64,000 nucleotides of DNA from the NCBI GenBank assembly GCA_029204225.1, contig CM055103.1, positions 46,456,812 to 46,520,811 of the forward strand. The letters are read 5' to 3'. The notes beneath the pieces are model-generated. The model was not told the DNA's origin. It ran no database searches and saw only the letters and a program-made list of their open reading frames with translations. Numbering within the stretch: position 1 is the stretch's first letter; each line of letters begins with the position of its first letter. Positions 46,400 through 58,665 of this stretch are shown here, piece after piece. This stretch comes from Diphasiastrum complanatum (taxonomy: Eukaryota > Streptophyta > Lycopodiopsida > Lycopodiales > Lycopodiaceae). The position numbers were made by a program, and so were the translations under genes.

Positions 46400-47215
46400 T
46401 GGTTTGTAGCCATAGTAGGCTTCAAATAGTGTCTTGGAATCAATTGGCTTAGTGCTAGAATAATTTTGTAGATAGTAGGCTTTAGAAATTGCTTCTACCC
46501 AGAAGTTTTGGGGTAATTGAGCGTTGACAGTCATGGATCGTGGAGCTTCCAGTAGTGTATGGTTCTTTCGTTCAGCTATGCCATATGGCTATGGAGTGTA
46601 GCTGGCTGTGAACTGATGGTGCACGCCACATGATGAAAGGTAGTCCACCATTTCATTTGATAAGTACTCTCTCCCTGAATTAGACCGTAGGGCCTTGATT
46701 CTCTGACCAGTCTGATTCTCAGCATATTGCTTGAATTTTTTGAAGCAATTGAATGCTTTTCACTTGTTCTTTATGAACATGACTCTCGTAAATCGGGAGT
46801 AGTCATCAATGAATGTAAAAAATATAGAGCTTGATCCAGAGAAGGTATGCTTATAGGACCACATAGGTCACTGTGAATCAGTGACAAAATGGACTTTGCT
46901 CTCCTGGCTTGTCCTCTTGAAAATTTTGTTCTAGGTTGTTTCCCTAATAGACAATTTTGATTAGATGTCGTAACAGCATTAATATTCATATCCTTGACCA
47001 ATTTATTATGATGCATGTACAAGATTAAACACATGTTTAAATGACCTAGTCTTTGATGCCAAACATGAGCATCATAATTACTCACAGTATGTGCATAGTC
47101 ATGACTCAAGATATACAAATTTCATTCTCTGTGTGGAGAGAGGATTTCAATAGAGTTCTCATCAATAAAAGTACATCGGCTAGCAGTAAACAAAGCTCTA
47201 TCTATTTTCTTAGCC
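46400..47215 (-). pseudogene. copia integrase relic (family C-like)
   Basis: Leftward from about 47215: FTASRCTFIDENSIEI, then WHQRLGHLN (HH of the zinc domain), CLLGKQ (one Cys of the CC pair), SILSLIHSDLCGPIS with the first catalytic Asp, FTFIDDYSRFTRV, a second catalytic position that reads ALRSNSGREYLS (Asp replaced by Asn), and AERKNHTLLE with the Glu. Stops and frame changes occur near 46770 and beyond. Dead. Confidence 0.85.
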
Positions 47216-48090
47216 TTGTCGTTGTCGACTTTGGGTTTGTGACCTTGGTTGTCGATCTTGTTGATGGTGTTGCTGGCAGTGTAACTTCTTGAGTGGATCC
47301 AAGCAGATCCACTCTCTCCCCCCCCAAAAAAAAAATTCTATTGGTGGGAACGTTGTTGTTGGTAACTGTTCATGCTCAAGATTGGATCGACGTGTGGAAC
47401 ACGTAGTTGAAAACACATTGAACATGTGACTGGACTAAAGATTGAACAAATTTTAACTAAATTTGTTTCGATCTTGCTGTAGTTGATTTGAAGATTAATA
47501 TGGCAATGAGATGCAGGAATCAACTCTGACATGATCTGTACTTCGCATATTTGGAATATGCTCAAAAATCCAAAACTCTATATAAGGTGATTTGTAGATT
47601 GATAGAGGAATGACAAGTTATTCTTGAGATACGCTACATAATGGCTCTTGTTTAATGGCTATCCTTGATGAACTAAAAATAAATCTAGAAAAAGAGATGT
47701 AATTAGAAGATATTATCAAATCAAAAAGTGACAAAAAATAAACAAGGAAGATACCAATGTTACAGAGAGTGAAAGCCGTAGAGCACTTGTCAAACAAAAA
47801 TTTATTTATCAACATGTATAATTCACCTAGACAATTTCATGTTTCTATTGATCATTTAGAGTAATGAAAGAACTCGCATAAGCCCTTGTCAAAAACAAGA
47901 CATGAATAGTGACACTGATTCTACGATTGTTGATAGTAGATGTTGTAAGCTATAGCTTGAGATGCAATTATGGTTGAGGTACTATGTCTTGAGGACCTCT
48001 TTGAGCAAGAGATTCAAAAACGGATCTCTATCTAGAATATCGGTATCACTTTCCTCCTACAAGGACTCATTTCATATTAGTGTCTTTTTG
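47216..48090. other. non-coding DNA between relics
   Basis: No protein recognised. A C-run followed by an A-run (about 47319-47336) lies here. Confidence 0.4.
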
Positions 48091-48099
48091 CATTGTGGA

Positions 48100-49562
48100 G
48101 TTGGTGAATTGCATGGTAAAGCAAAAGTTTGCAAGAAACTTCTCGAGTGAGCAGCAGGTTGAGCGGTTGGGTGCCATGGTACTCGTGTGGTGTGCTCGTG
48201 AGGATCCTATCGTGATTCATAAGTGACGTGTCGGGTAGGTAGGATCTTGTTGGGTTGTTTTGGGCAGTCTTTGAAACTGTGTTTTCTGACACAGTCGGGA
48301 CACTCGACATGGTACTTGGTCTTAACTGGACAATTAACCATGAAGTGGTCGGTTTCACCACAGATGAAACATCTGTTGTTCAATGGCCCTTGTTTAATGA
48401 CATAGCCATCTTGTATGGCTAATGGTTCTGGATTTTCTTGTGGGTATTCATGATAAGACGAGAAATGTCCAGATTATGCCGGTTGTTCTTCATATTGTTC
48501 GATGGCATGTGCTTGGATAAGCTGATATGAAGGACAAGCATTAGTAGAATGCGTAGCCCGGCAGTGTAGGCGCCATATGGGTTTTCATCTATAAGGTACA
48601 TGTGCAGGGTTTGGCTGAACAGACATACTGCTTTGGATAGACTCCAGGGTAGTTTGAAACTCATTGGTGAGTTTCTCCATTTGTAGCTGATGTTGCTTGT
48701 TAAGCAACTCCAACCAGGATCTCCAAAGCTGATCTCGGGTGTTCTCGACCGGCTTCAACTCATAGATAGGAGGAGCATGTGGTGCTCTCCTTTCCTTGGA
48801 TTCGTCAACATCTGATCCTTCAACTTCCTCCTGGATGGCATCAGACATAGCTAACTTTAGGCTCGTATATTCATCATTGGATTTAAGCTCGCGTTTGATC
48901 CATCTTGGAAGGCCGACTAAAAACCAGATGATGAGCATCTGTTCAGAGGGTTGTTCTTGTACTTGACTTTTAAGGCATTTGAAACGCTCAATATAGTCTC
49001 GTACACGTTCATCTTTTGCCATCTTGATGTTACTCAATTTGACAAAAGAGATCTCTATCAAGCGAAAGGGTTAAAAACGCTTGATAAAGGACTCTTTCAA
49101 AAGTGACCAGTCTGTCTTATCTTCACGATCAAGGTTAAAAAACCAGTCACGTGCTTTAGCGATCATGGTCATGGAAAACAGTTGGACCATAGAGTCAGAA
49201 GATGTTTCGCCATAAACATCACACGCATTCTCAAAGATTTGCAAGAATCTTTGAGGGTCCAAACTACCGTCAAACTTTGGTAGATCTAACTTGGGTGTTC
49301 TTTTTTCATGATAAGCACTGTGGGTAGCAAAAACGCCATTAAGGAGGGTTTTGGCCTACGAGAGTTCAGCACCATAAAAATGGGCTCATGCTCGTGAAGA
49401 CTCGGGTCTATCAGGCTCTTGTTATGTGAATGGGTTTGTGGATGGCTCGTGGAGTTGGGACTGCATTCGGTAGAACCTATGACGTCTAATTTGTTCAGTT
49501 GTAGGGGACCTCATTTTGTATAGATAATCTATTGGGATATCCGGATCAGTATGGTGGTCCAT
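48100..49562 (-). pseudogene. Ty3/gypsy gag relic (minus)
   Basis: From a plausible ATG at 49562 (MDHHTDPDIPIDYLYKM) and through several stops the frame reaches the capsid domain: PQRFLQIFENACDVYGE, FSMTMIAKARDWFFNLDRE, then after a stop DYIERFKCLKSQVQEQ and IIWFLVGLPRWIKREL. A long Gln/Glu-rich linker follows, then three degraded zinc knuckles, the best being CFICGETDHFMVNC and CPDCVRKHSFKDC near 48370-48290. It is related to the plus-strand gag at 53998 (same FLQI...CxVYGE framework). Protease and Pol are missing at its left end. Confidence 0.85.
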
Positions 49563-49599
49563 TGGTTATTGTTGTGTTTTTTGGTGTTCTTGGATTTTG

Positions 49600-51235
49600 T
49601 AGGTCTCAAAAAAATCTAGAAAAGAATCTCGAAAAAATCTAGAAAAGAATCTCGAAAAAAAACTAGAAAAGAATCTCGAAAAACATGAAAACAATTGAGA
49701 AAAATTCTCGAAAAATTCTAGAAAAATCTCAAACAACACGAAAAAAATATAGAAAAATCATGAACAAGCTCAAAAAATCTTGAATAAAACACAAACAATT
49801 TAGAAAAAAAAAAATAGAAAAAGCTCGAAAATTGCGAACAGGCTTGAAAAAACTCTCAAAAAACACCAAAAAAAACAATCTAGAAAAAACTCGAACATTT
49901 TCGAAAAAGGCTCAACAATCATGCGAGAAGTCTCTAAAAATTTAGAAAAATCTAGACAAGTCTCAAAAATATCTAGAAAATCTCAAACAAGACGAAAACA
50001 CAAAAACATTCTCGAAAAAATCCTAGAAAACAATGTAGAAAACAATCTAGAAAAAATATGCAAATATTCTCAAAAAATTCTAGAAAACATTCTAGAAAAC
50101 AACTCGAAAAACACGAAAACAAATGAGAAAAATTCTAGAAAATTTTCAAACAACACGAGAAAAATCTCAAAAAGACGAAAAAATCTAGAAAAGATTCTCG
50201 AAAAATCTCAAAAACTCTAGCAAAATTCACAAAAAGACTCAAAAATTGAGAACAGGTTCGAAAAAGTCTAGAAAATCTCAAAACAGACGAAAATAATCTA
50301 GAAAAAACCTCAAAAAATTGTGACAATTTTCGAAAATTTGTTGAAAAATCTAGAAAACAATATAGAAAAATCTTGAAAAAACTCGAATTCTCGTGAAATT
50401 TCACAAAAAGACTATACAATGCGAACAGACTCAAAAGAATTTTGAAAAAACACAAAAAATCTAGAAACTCGAACAATCTCGAAAATTTCAAAAAAATTCT
50501 CAAAGAACACGAAAAAATTCTAGAAGAAATCTTGAACAGGCTTGAAAAATATAGAAAAACTTCAAAAAACATGAAAAAATTCTAAAAAAAAGTCAAAAAA
50601 TCTCGAACAATCCTAGAAAAATCTCAAAGAACACGAAAATAATCTAGAAAAAATCTCGAAAAATCTTGAAAAGACACAAAAAATTCTCAAAATCTCTAGA
50701 AAAGACTCGAAAATTTTCGAAAAGTCTCAAAAAATGCGAACATGCTAGATAAAACGTAGAACAAATCTAGAACAACTATAGACAAAATCTTGAACAAATC
50801 TAGAAAAATCTAAAAAAAATCTAGGAAAATTCTCGAACAATTCACGAACAAATCTCGAAAAACGGAAAGAGACATGAAAGAAACTCAAAAAACTACGTGA
50901 AAGAAACTCGAAAGACCTCAAAAAGACAAGAAGAAATCTTGAAAATGGAGACACACACGAAAAATGGAGACACACACGAAAGAAACTAAAGAAATTGACA
51001 AACAAAACCAGAAAATGAAACGACGCGAAAAAACAAAAAAAAATGAGAAAGGCTCAAACAAGAACGAAGTCGCGAAAAAAACTTGAAAAAAAAGAAGTCA
51101 CGAGAAACTGGAAAAGAAAAAATCGTGAAAAAGAGCTAGAAAAAAATAAAGTGACGAAGAAAACTAGAAAAGATCTTGAAAAGACAAGAAGAAAACGCAA
51201 AAAAACTCCAAAAATAAAAAAAAGTGTTATCGAAT
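49600..51235. repeat. 1.6-kb array of TCTAGA/TCTCGA oligo(A) units
   Basis: Dozens of short units of the form tctagaaaaa or tctcgaaaaa, alternating with caaaaaa and cacgaaaa spacers. The first ~70 bp repeat with a 24-bp period (tctagaaaagaatctcgaaaa), then the period slips to about 10-13 bp. The plus strand is extremely A-rich and T-poor. It lies immediately 5' of the minus-strand gag start, in the position of that element's leader. Frames through it on both strands are compositional artefacts. Confidence 0.9.
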
Positions 51236-52229
51236 TTTATTTTTTTGTATTCTTTTTTTCAGATTCGAAGGCTCTGGGAAGATGGTGGTGCGTTCAAAAT
51301 GGCAATTAGAGATCTTGGGCCAGTCGAGATTGGAGTTAAGTGATCTGATCTAGAATTGATCGAATTGCCTTGGTCTCATCTTCTCAAAGACCTCCTCGAT
51401 CTAAGGTGAGAGTTGCTCTTGGGTAGCTATGGTCAAGCATCTTGGAGATTCGTTAGAATCAGCCAACATTAGGAGAAAGATTTGATTGAAGTTGATAAAT
51501 GCTTTCTAAGTTGAACTACAAACTCTAAGATAAAAATCTTAGAGAACTTTATGAATTTTTTTTACTTAAAAAAAGTAACTCAACCAAATCTTGAAATCGT
51601 GTCCTTTTTTTTGTTGTACCTTATTCTTCCTCCTCCTCTATACTTGCAGATCTCCCAAGGTTGAGAAAAGTTGTAGTATGTGGGAGTTGGAGGTGGGAGA
51701 AGGGGCCTTAACCAAGTTTTATAATCCTTTGAGGTCCATGGGCCATGTGGCACCATTTTATGGCCCCACATGGTATGAAAGGTCTAGAAGGGACAATTGG
51801 ATCTTTTTTGGGTCCCACATGCCCTTTTTGCATGAGAAAAATGGAAGAGCTTTTGGGGAGAGGGTAAAGGAAGTACGTTCATTTTCCTCTACCCCATTCT
51901 CAGAGTTGTTTGTAAATTTTTTTAGTGCTCAGGTTTACTGGTTTTCTTGAGCCCTTCTTCTCTAGTATCAATTTTTAACAGTTTTGATACCGTTGTTCTC
52001 CGTTTTTACTATAGCTTTTTGCTACATACTGCTTTTGCCATGGACTGTTGGAGGGTTTGCGGATCCTAAGGCAACCCTAAATCTAGTTAATAAGTGAGAG
52101 GGATTTGGCACCCTGCATGTGTAAGTCCAACCCGATGATCACATAGTTATTTGATTGATTAGTTAAAAGTTAATAAAGGACTTTAGGCCTTTTTGCGAGA
52201 CTTTTAATGTTACAAGGCCTAAATGTCAA
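51236..52229. other. non-coding DNA between head-to-head gypsy elements
   Basis: Should contain the LTR of the minus-strand gypsy element, but no terminus or primer site could be pinned down. A 119-codon plus frame (51591-51950) has no known motif and is rejected. Confidence 0.4.
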
Positions 52230-52805
52230 GTTAGTGAATAAGACTGGGTTTTCCTCCAATTTTGATGGTTCCCACACTTTTTTAAATTTGAATAAAAAGA
52301 GAGGCAAGACTGGACCAATAGGATTCAGAGTCTAGGGTCCTCCTCTCTACTATAAAAAATGACCAACTCGAGTTGCTCTTGATGTTCATTTTCTCATTTC
52401 AATAAAAGCAGATTGGTTTTCTTTAGAAATGGATTGATGAATGTCCTTGCTCTTTCTCTTTTTTCCTCCATTTTTCATACTTCCTTTGTATTTGCTAGTT
52501 GTTGAATTTGATCATTATTGGGATTGTTATTTCTTATGCTTTTTGTGAGAGAGAAAAAGAGAGAGAGAAGAGTAAGTTTCTATCATTGTTGTGAATTTAG
52601 GGTTAATGGAAGTAGGGTTAATGGATGTAGTGTTAATGGCTAGTTTTAATGGATGTTAGTGTTAGATCCTCCATTTATGTTGAAATCTGAATTATACTAT
52701 CGCTCCCATGGGAACGAACCTCCGCGTGACAACTAACTCCGTCTCTTTGATGCTAGATTGACTAGATCTTGGATTCAGGTTAGGCAAGGAAAGAAACCCA
52801 CTACA
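52230..52805 (+). repeat. LTR of gypsy family F (5' copy)
   Basis: Matches 20870-21391. Contains tactataaaaaatg (TATA) near 52338, tttcaataaaagcag (polyadenylation-like) near 52397, gagagagaaa, and ends ccactaca at 52805. The start is approximate. Confidence 0.75.
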
Positions 52806-52830
52806 ATTTTAGCACCGTTGCTAGGAAGCT
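52806..52830 (+). promoter_or_regulatory. gypsy primer-binding site (degenerate)
   Basis: agcaccgttgctaggaa follows the LTR. It resembles the TGGCGCCGTTGCCGGGGA primer site complementary to tRNA-Asp used by many plant gypsy elements, with several substitutions. Confidence 0.5.
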
Positions 52831-53997
52831 ACGCCAATTTTTCAGTTTGCAGCAAGTTTGGTTGATGGTTAGCTTGCATTAGGCATCTTGTCGTGGCATG
52901 AATTATGTTAGATCTGCATTTTAGGGTTAGTTTGGGATTGATTTTGCTTGATTTGAGTGGATTTGCTTGCTTGAAATCTAATCTGATTACTAAACAGGGA
53001 AAGCTATTCAGATCACCAATCTTAAGATTCATTTGGATCTGAGATATCAGAGAAAATAACAAAAATCGGTGTCAGATTTGGTCAAAAAGAGGCAAAAAGC
53101 GTCATCAGAGCTCAGAACATTTTACCCTCTTTCAGAAAACCTTTGCCGAGTTGCAGACACCTTCGGTTTTGTTTACAGAACCTTCAGTTTGAAGGGCGAA
53201 GATTAATTCCCAGTAGATTTTCAAAAACATCAGAAAAATCACCAAAAAACACTAAAAATTATCAAAATCCTAAACAATACAGAAAAAGAACCTTCGCTCG
53301 ATTTATAGTGCTAAGATGTGATTCAGATCTATCTACTACCAGGTCGACAAAAGAAAGAGTTTCAGAGGATCACTTGTCATATTGTCATATTTTTGTCAAA
53401 AAAGTCACTTTTTTGCAAAATTACCAGTATTACTCTTAATCCTTCGCCAGAACCTTCGCCGAGTTTTCAGAACATTCTATTTATAAAAAAATATTATTTT
53501 TTGAGTTCGGCGATGATTCTTCTTGATCAGATCACAGAAAATCTTGATTTTTACCCTCGTCAGATTACAAAAACTGTATTTTCTTGTGTTAGAAACCTTC
53601 GTCTAGTTTTTCATAGTTTTATTTGTGTTAGATCTTCCATCTGAAAAGTCGACGAAGGTTATTTTCCAAGAAATTGCCAGAAAAATATTTAGAGAGTTTT
53701 TTTTTTCCCAACATAGCACTGTTTAAACTTTGCCTAGTGAACCTTCGCCAGTCCTATTTTTAGTTTCTGATTTTCTAGATCAAGTCTCTATCAAAATTTA
53801 GATCAAATCTGATATATTCTGAATTGGATTCTGAGAGATTTATCATTTTTGAGATTTATCAATTGATTGAATTTCGGAAAGTTTTTCATCATATAGAATA
53901 AGATTCTTGAAAAGTGGAATAGATCTAGCAGATCTAATCTGAAATAGCTTTTTGAAAAAATCTAAATCCAATCTCATTATCTATTTGATCTAAATTT
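52831..53997 (+). other. gypsy leader with repeated AACCTTCGCC motif
   Basis: About 1.2 kb of untranslated leader. A phrase aaccttcgccgagtttt and close variants recurs at about 53139, 53157, 53180, 53289, 53441, 53451, 53587 and 53739. Several are followed by gttttc/gtttttc. No ORF. Confidence 0.6.
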
Positions 53998-55565
53998 GTG
54001 AAGATGGCTGCCCTTGAAGCTGCTCTTGGAGGTGCTCCACAGGAGGTCAATCCAATTATTGTTAGAAGAGCACCACGATTGGATCTACCCAAATATAATG
54101 GATTAACAAATCCAGTTAGATTTCTTCAGATCTATGCTGAATCCTGTGAGGTCTATGGTGAGATTTATCCTCAAAATAAACTTAAGCTATTTCCTATGGC
54201 CTTAACCGACACAGCACAAGATTGGTACTATAACCAAGATGAAACTGAGCATATAGATTGGGAGGTTGTTAAACGAGCTCTTATCACACGGTTCAAACCG
54301 CGGAAGTTTATGGAAGACCCTTTCCTACTTTTAAGTAAAATTAAAATGAGAAAGCGGGAAATTGTTCGAGATTACATCGAAAGGGTGAAATGTCTTAGAT
54401 CTGAATGCGAACCTGAGCTAATTAATGAAAATGTCATGATTATGTGATTTTTGTCAGGTCTGTCTAAACGGATCAGACGTGAGCTGAAACACCATAATGA
54501 GTATGCACTTTTGCAAAATGCTATGGATGATGTAATTCAGGAGGAGGATGAAGATTCAGATGATGAGCCGAGTGTCAGTATGTTGCCTTATACAGCAGGT
54601 CAGACTACTACGACATCCACCACTATTACATCAACGAATGTCAATGCTAGTGCAGAAATGATGCTCAATGAGTTCGAGAAACTTGGGAAGACCCAGTAGG
54701 AACAGATGGAAAAGTTGCAGTTGCAATTTGATGAGAAGATCAAAGCATTGGAAAATTTCCATGGAGAAGTGAACAAGGAACCTAAAAAGTTTGCAAAGAC
54801 TTTTCCTACCAGGGAAAATATCTGGTGTGCTATTTGTACAGGAGATCACACAGTGAACGAGTGTCCTCATTGAAAAAATGAATGGAAATCAGTGTTTGCC
54901 ATCTGTGTAATTCACCTGACCATGAGACTACTTTTTGCAACTTGAACCCTCGAATAATTCAGCAACGGTATGCCCATATGGGATATCGAGATCCACAATA
55001 TGGAGGAAGTCCAGCAGCAAGACTGCGACAATCTACTCTTGGATACCTGGAATGTCTAGCTTTGCCTGCCCCTCCAAAACACTCCGCTCCTCCTACCAAT
55101 TTGATGGAACCAGAACCTTACGGAAGTGTTGAGCAATGGAGCTATGGTAATGATCAGGAAGGTGGATTTTCAGAACAGTATGCCATTTATGCTGCCGCTC
55201 AACAACAAGCCTCGATAAATTGGACCAGAGCACCACTTGGATGCCTTGCATGTAGAGAAAATCACAGAGTTGCAAGATGCCCAAATAAAGAAAAATTTGT
55301 ATCATTCTGTCGTGATTGTGGATATGGGCATTGCTATAAAGATTGTCCAGCAAGACCAAAACCACCACCAGCTACAACACCTGTAAATTTGATAACTATC
55401 AAGCAAGGATCAATAGCTCCAAATAAACCAAGTGCTCCCTTGATGGTGGTCACCAAAGCACAAAAGCAAAAAGAATCAGTAGTGGATCCAGTACCTGCTG
55501 AATCTATTCCATTGAACGAAACACCAACGACATCGGAAGTCTATCCAAATCTTAATGCAGAATAA
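53998..55565 (+). pseudogene. Ty3/gypsy gag, family F
   Basis: The first good ATG is at 54004 (MAALEAALGG). The capsid domain runs through RAPRLDLPKYNGLTNPVRFL, AESCEVYGEI, ALTDTAQDWYYNQDE and DYIERVKCLRSECEPE. A single in-frame TGA at 54445-54447 interrupts it just before FLSGLSKRIRRELKHH; a TAG at 54697-54699 is the next. Zinc knuckle 1 (CAICTGDHTVNEC) is followed by a frame change near 54875, then three more knuckles: CHLCNSPDHETTFC, CLACRENHRVARC and CRDCGYGHCYKDC. Four knuckles is many; most gypsy Gags have one or two. Gag ends at 55565 in a Pro/Lys-rich tail. Confidence 0.9.
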
Positions 55566-55580
55566 CGAAGATATAAGGAT

Positions 55581-56740
55581 ATGAGACAGTGGATTAAACA
55601 TCTGCAAGAAGAAGAGGAACTTGAAGCTGCTAAAGTAACAGCTGAAGTTTGGTCTTCACCATTGCAACCTCCGAGAAATTTACGTACGGATATAATTGAT
55701 CAATTACATCATCACAAAGAACCCTTCAAGATGACTAAACCGGAAGCACTTCATACAGAATTACTCATGAACATTTTGTCTAGCAAGATCAATATTTCAT
55801 TGGGAGAGTTCCTAAACTTGGTGCCAAAAGCTAAAGAAGTCTTAGCGCAAAAGTTAGCTCAAGAAGAACTAGAAGTCCACTAGGAGCCGCTTTTTTGTGC
55901 TGGATTTGAAGAATTTAACGATGTACTCCATGTTGGAGCCGCTTGGCAAAGTGAACAAAAGAATATCACTCTGCCGATACAACATAGACAATTTTCTAAA
56001 GAAGCAGTCGTGATAGATGGCGGTTCAGGAGTTAACCTGATTTCTACAAAGCTATGTACAAAATGGGGCATTACAAAGATTAAGCCTGCTACTTTTGCTA
56101 TTAAGATAGCAGATCAAACGACAGTTCATCCACGAGGAATGGTGGAAGATATATCTGTTAGGATTGCAGGAGTACAGTTCGTCATTACTTTCGTCGTGAT
56201 GGACTTACCAGAAGCACCAAATGTCTACCGAGTTCTATTAGGACGTCCATGGTTACGAGTTGCGCAAGTAATTCATAACTGAGGTACCAGAAAAATCACT
56301 TTTGAAAATTGTGAACGTGCAGTTAAAGTTAATCCTACGACTTGGACTATCAGACCAGTGGTTCAAAAAGCAGATGATGATTTATCAACAACGAATCACA
56401 CTTGTGATTGACCAGAGAAAAAATTGGGAGTTCACTACTATCCTCAAACGGATACTGTCAATTGGAATGAAGCTCTTGCAACAATTGATTGTACAGTAGG
56501 ATATATGTGTCAACAAGATATTCAATCAAAGTTGAGCGAGATCTCCTTATTAGATCAAACTTTGGATACACCAATCACGTTTTCACTAAATGTGATGAAT
56601 GTAGTCTGGATATCAACAGAACCTATACCAGATCCAATTGAGGATGATCTCATACTAGTGAGCCATGTCTTAACTTATGATGGCAATGCAGAAGTTATGG
56701 ATGAACAGATTTATGTCAGGTGACTATAAGAAGGATTATC
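55581..56740 (+). pseudogene. gypsy protease region, family F
   Basis: Continues in the frame of the gag end after two stops. A Glu-rich helical linker (KHLQEEEELEAAKVTAE) precedes the aspartic protease: VVIDGGSGVNLISTKLCTKW, with DGG in place of DTG/DSG as in one group of plant gypsy elements, and the flap and end VYRVLLGRPWLR. Stops at 55881 and 56280 and one near 56410 (frame change) disrupt it. It ends at about 56720 where RT should begin. Confidence 0.85.
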
Positions 56741-56759
56741 CCATATGATTTGCAAGCAG

Positions 56760-57080
56760 ACAGCTTACCAATCCAGAGAAGAATTATTCAACAACAGAAC
56801 ATGAAGCGCTAGCATGATTTTTTCTGTTCAAAAATTTTCTCACTACCTCATGGATACGCACTTTGCATTTTATACGGATCATCAACCGTTACTTTACTTG
56901 GTAAACAAGATGTGTAATATTGGACGTATTGCAAGATGGTTATTATTATTGACTGAATTTGACTTTCGAATTGTGGTTAGAAAGGGAAAGCAACATTATC
57001 TAGTCGATCACGTTTCGTGAATTGAATCCGCACCAATTAATACTGAAGTGGATGATGAACTGCCAGATGCTGCGTTGTTC
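56760..57080 (+). pseudogene. gypsy RNase H relic
   Basis: After a junction near 56740 the sequence resumes inside RNase H: FNNRT, KFSHYLMDTHFAFYTDHQPL (conserved Asp), LVNKMCNIGRIARWLLLLTE and FDFRIVVRKGKQHYLVDHVS. The whole reverse transcriptase is missing between protease and here, and integrase is missing after it. Confidence 0.85.
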
Positions 57081-58380
57081 TATGTTGAAGTAGTACTTGA
57101 GTGGGCGGCAAATGTGGTAGGTTTGGTGTGTTGCTTAATAGTGTTCATAACACTATAGCGGGGTTTTGGTATGATTATGAAGTCAGTCATTGGGTTTTTA
57201 GTTCAGATATTGCCATAGATTATACTAGAAGGTAACTTAAGTTTGAACCCATTCACCTCACAAGTAATCCATCTCCAATATTCTTTTCAATAATATAAAT
57301 GTTTTTCATTTACTAATTCTTGTATTCTCTCCAATCAAGCAAACTTAATTTTATTCAATCTTTGATGCAATTGCCATGATTTATCTACGAAAGCTTGACC
57401 ATCTTTTTCAATGGTTTTATCATGATAATGTATGTGGTTTTGGAAATATATAATATATATATATAGCTCTAATGGTGCTTTCAACCACTTTGAGCGATAA
57501 CTTCTCCATGTTTTTCAATGGATTAGCAATAGCTGATTTATCATGCTAAGTATATTTGTTAAGCATTACACATCACTCAAACTGAGAAATTTATGGTAAA
57601 ATTCTTTTAAAAGTCATTTTTCTCAATTTTAATGATTTCTATGAGTTTCAAGAATCAATTTACCTTTTTGGATCATTCGGATCCGAATTACGGATTATAA
57701 GTTATAGCCATTTGAAAATCCTTAATAAGTTTAACTCTTGAAAAGCATATATAATATTCCATTATAAAAACAGAATTTAGTTGTTCTTTATTTTTTGGAG
57801 TTTTCACAGCAGAAGGTAAATCTGTAATTCATTAGACTGTAAAAACATACCATTTACTGTATACTATGGGTTATAGATTTAATATGAGCACATAAATCCA
57901 TTTTTTTTTCAGATTCATGAAAACAGATACTTAGTATTCATAATAATCGAAAAACCGATCTACATGCTTAACCAAATGATTAAACCATACAATACAGCTA
58001 AAAGGTAAATGATTTCATCTCAGATCCTTATGCTCTGACTTAAATTTCAAGGAGGGTCCTTCAGATAAAGTCTTGTCTTCCACAGTTGGAGTCACTCTGC
58101 ATCTTCTTCATCAAGGCACATAATTCCTTTCCAAACTGTCGGGTTCCATCTTTATCTTTACCAGGTCGTCTTCTTCATTTAACCAATGAGTTGAGAATGA
58201 AAGGAAGAGGGGTTACATAGAGAATGAGAGATGATCGTAGCAGAGGGATAGTTGGAGTAGAGATCGCAAGCAGGGACATCATAGGGATGCGCGACAGTAG
58301 ACAGCCGAAAGAGAGGGATAGACAATGAGTCCTGTAAGAGAGATGTAGGTATACGTAGATGATAGCGATGGAGTGATGGC
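57081..58380. other. non-coding DNA
   Basis: AT-rich sequence with an ata-type tatatatatata stretch near 57450. No gene recognised. Confidence 0.4.
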
Positions 58381-58665
58381 TGTACTGAGAGTGAATGAGT
58401 AAGTGGTCAGTCATAGAGAAAGTGGAAGACACAGATGAGAGAGAGAGAGAGAGAGAGAAACACAGGTACAGAGATGGAGAGTAGGTGCGCAGATGGATGA
58501 AGAGAGCAGACAGGGTGAGGAAGGAGAGAGATCGTTGGAGGAAGAGAGGGAGTAACTGTGAGAGAGAGAACAGAGAAAGAGGCTTGTTCTACGTTGAGGG
58601 ATATATGGAGAGAAAGAGCAATCAGCAGACATAATAGAAAGAGAGTAAGAGAGAGATGTCTGACT
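58380..58665. repeat. purine-rich (GA) low-complexity tract
   Basis: About 280 bp dominated by gagaga on the plus strand with a pure GA core at about 58437-58458. The minus strand therefore has a stop-free Ser/Leu frame that is not a gene. Confidence 0.8.

Noticed and set aside
49600-51309. CRISPR array or repetitive protein gene
   Set aside because: Units are 10-24 bp, A-rich, without unique spacers, and in a plant genome; frames change from unit to unit and are full of compositional bias.
51591-51950. 119-codon plus frame
   Set aside because: Uninterrupted but no recognisable motif; lies in the likely LTR zone between two gypsy elements.
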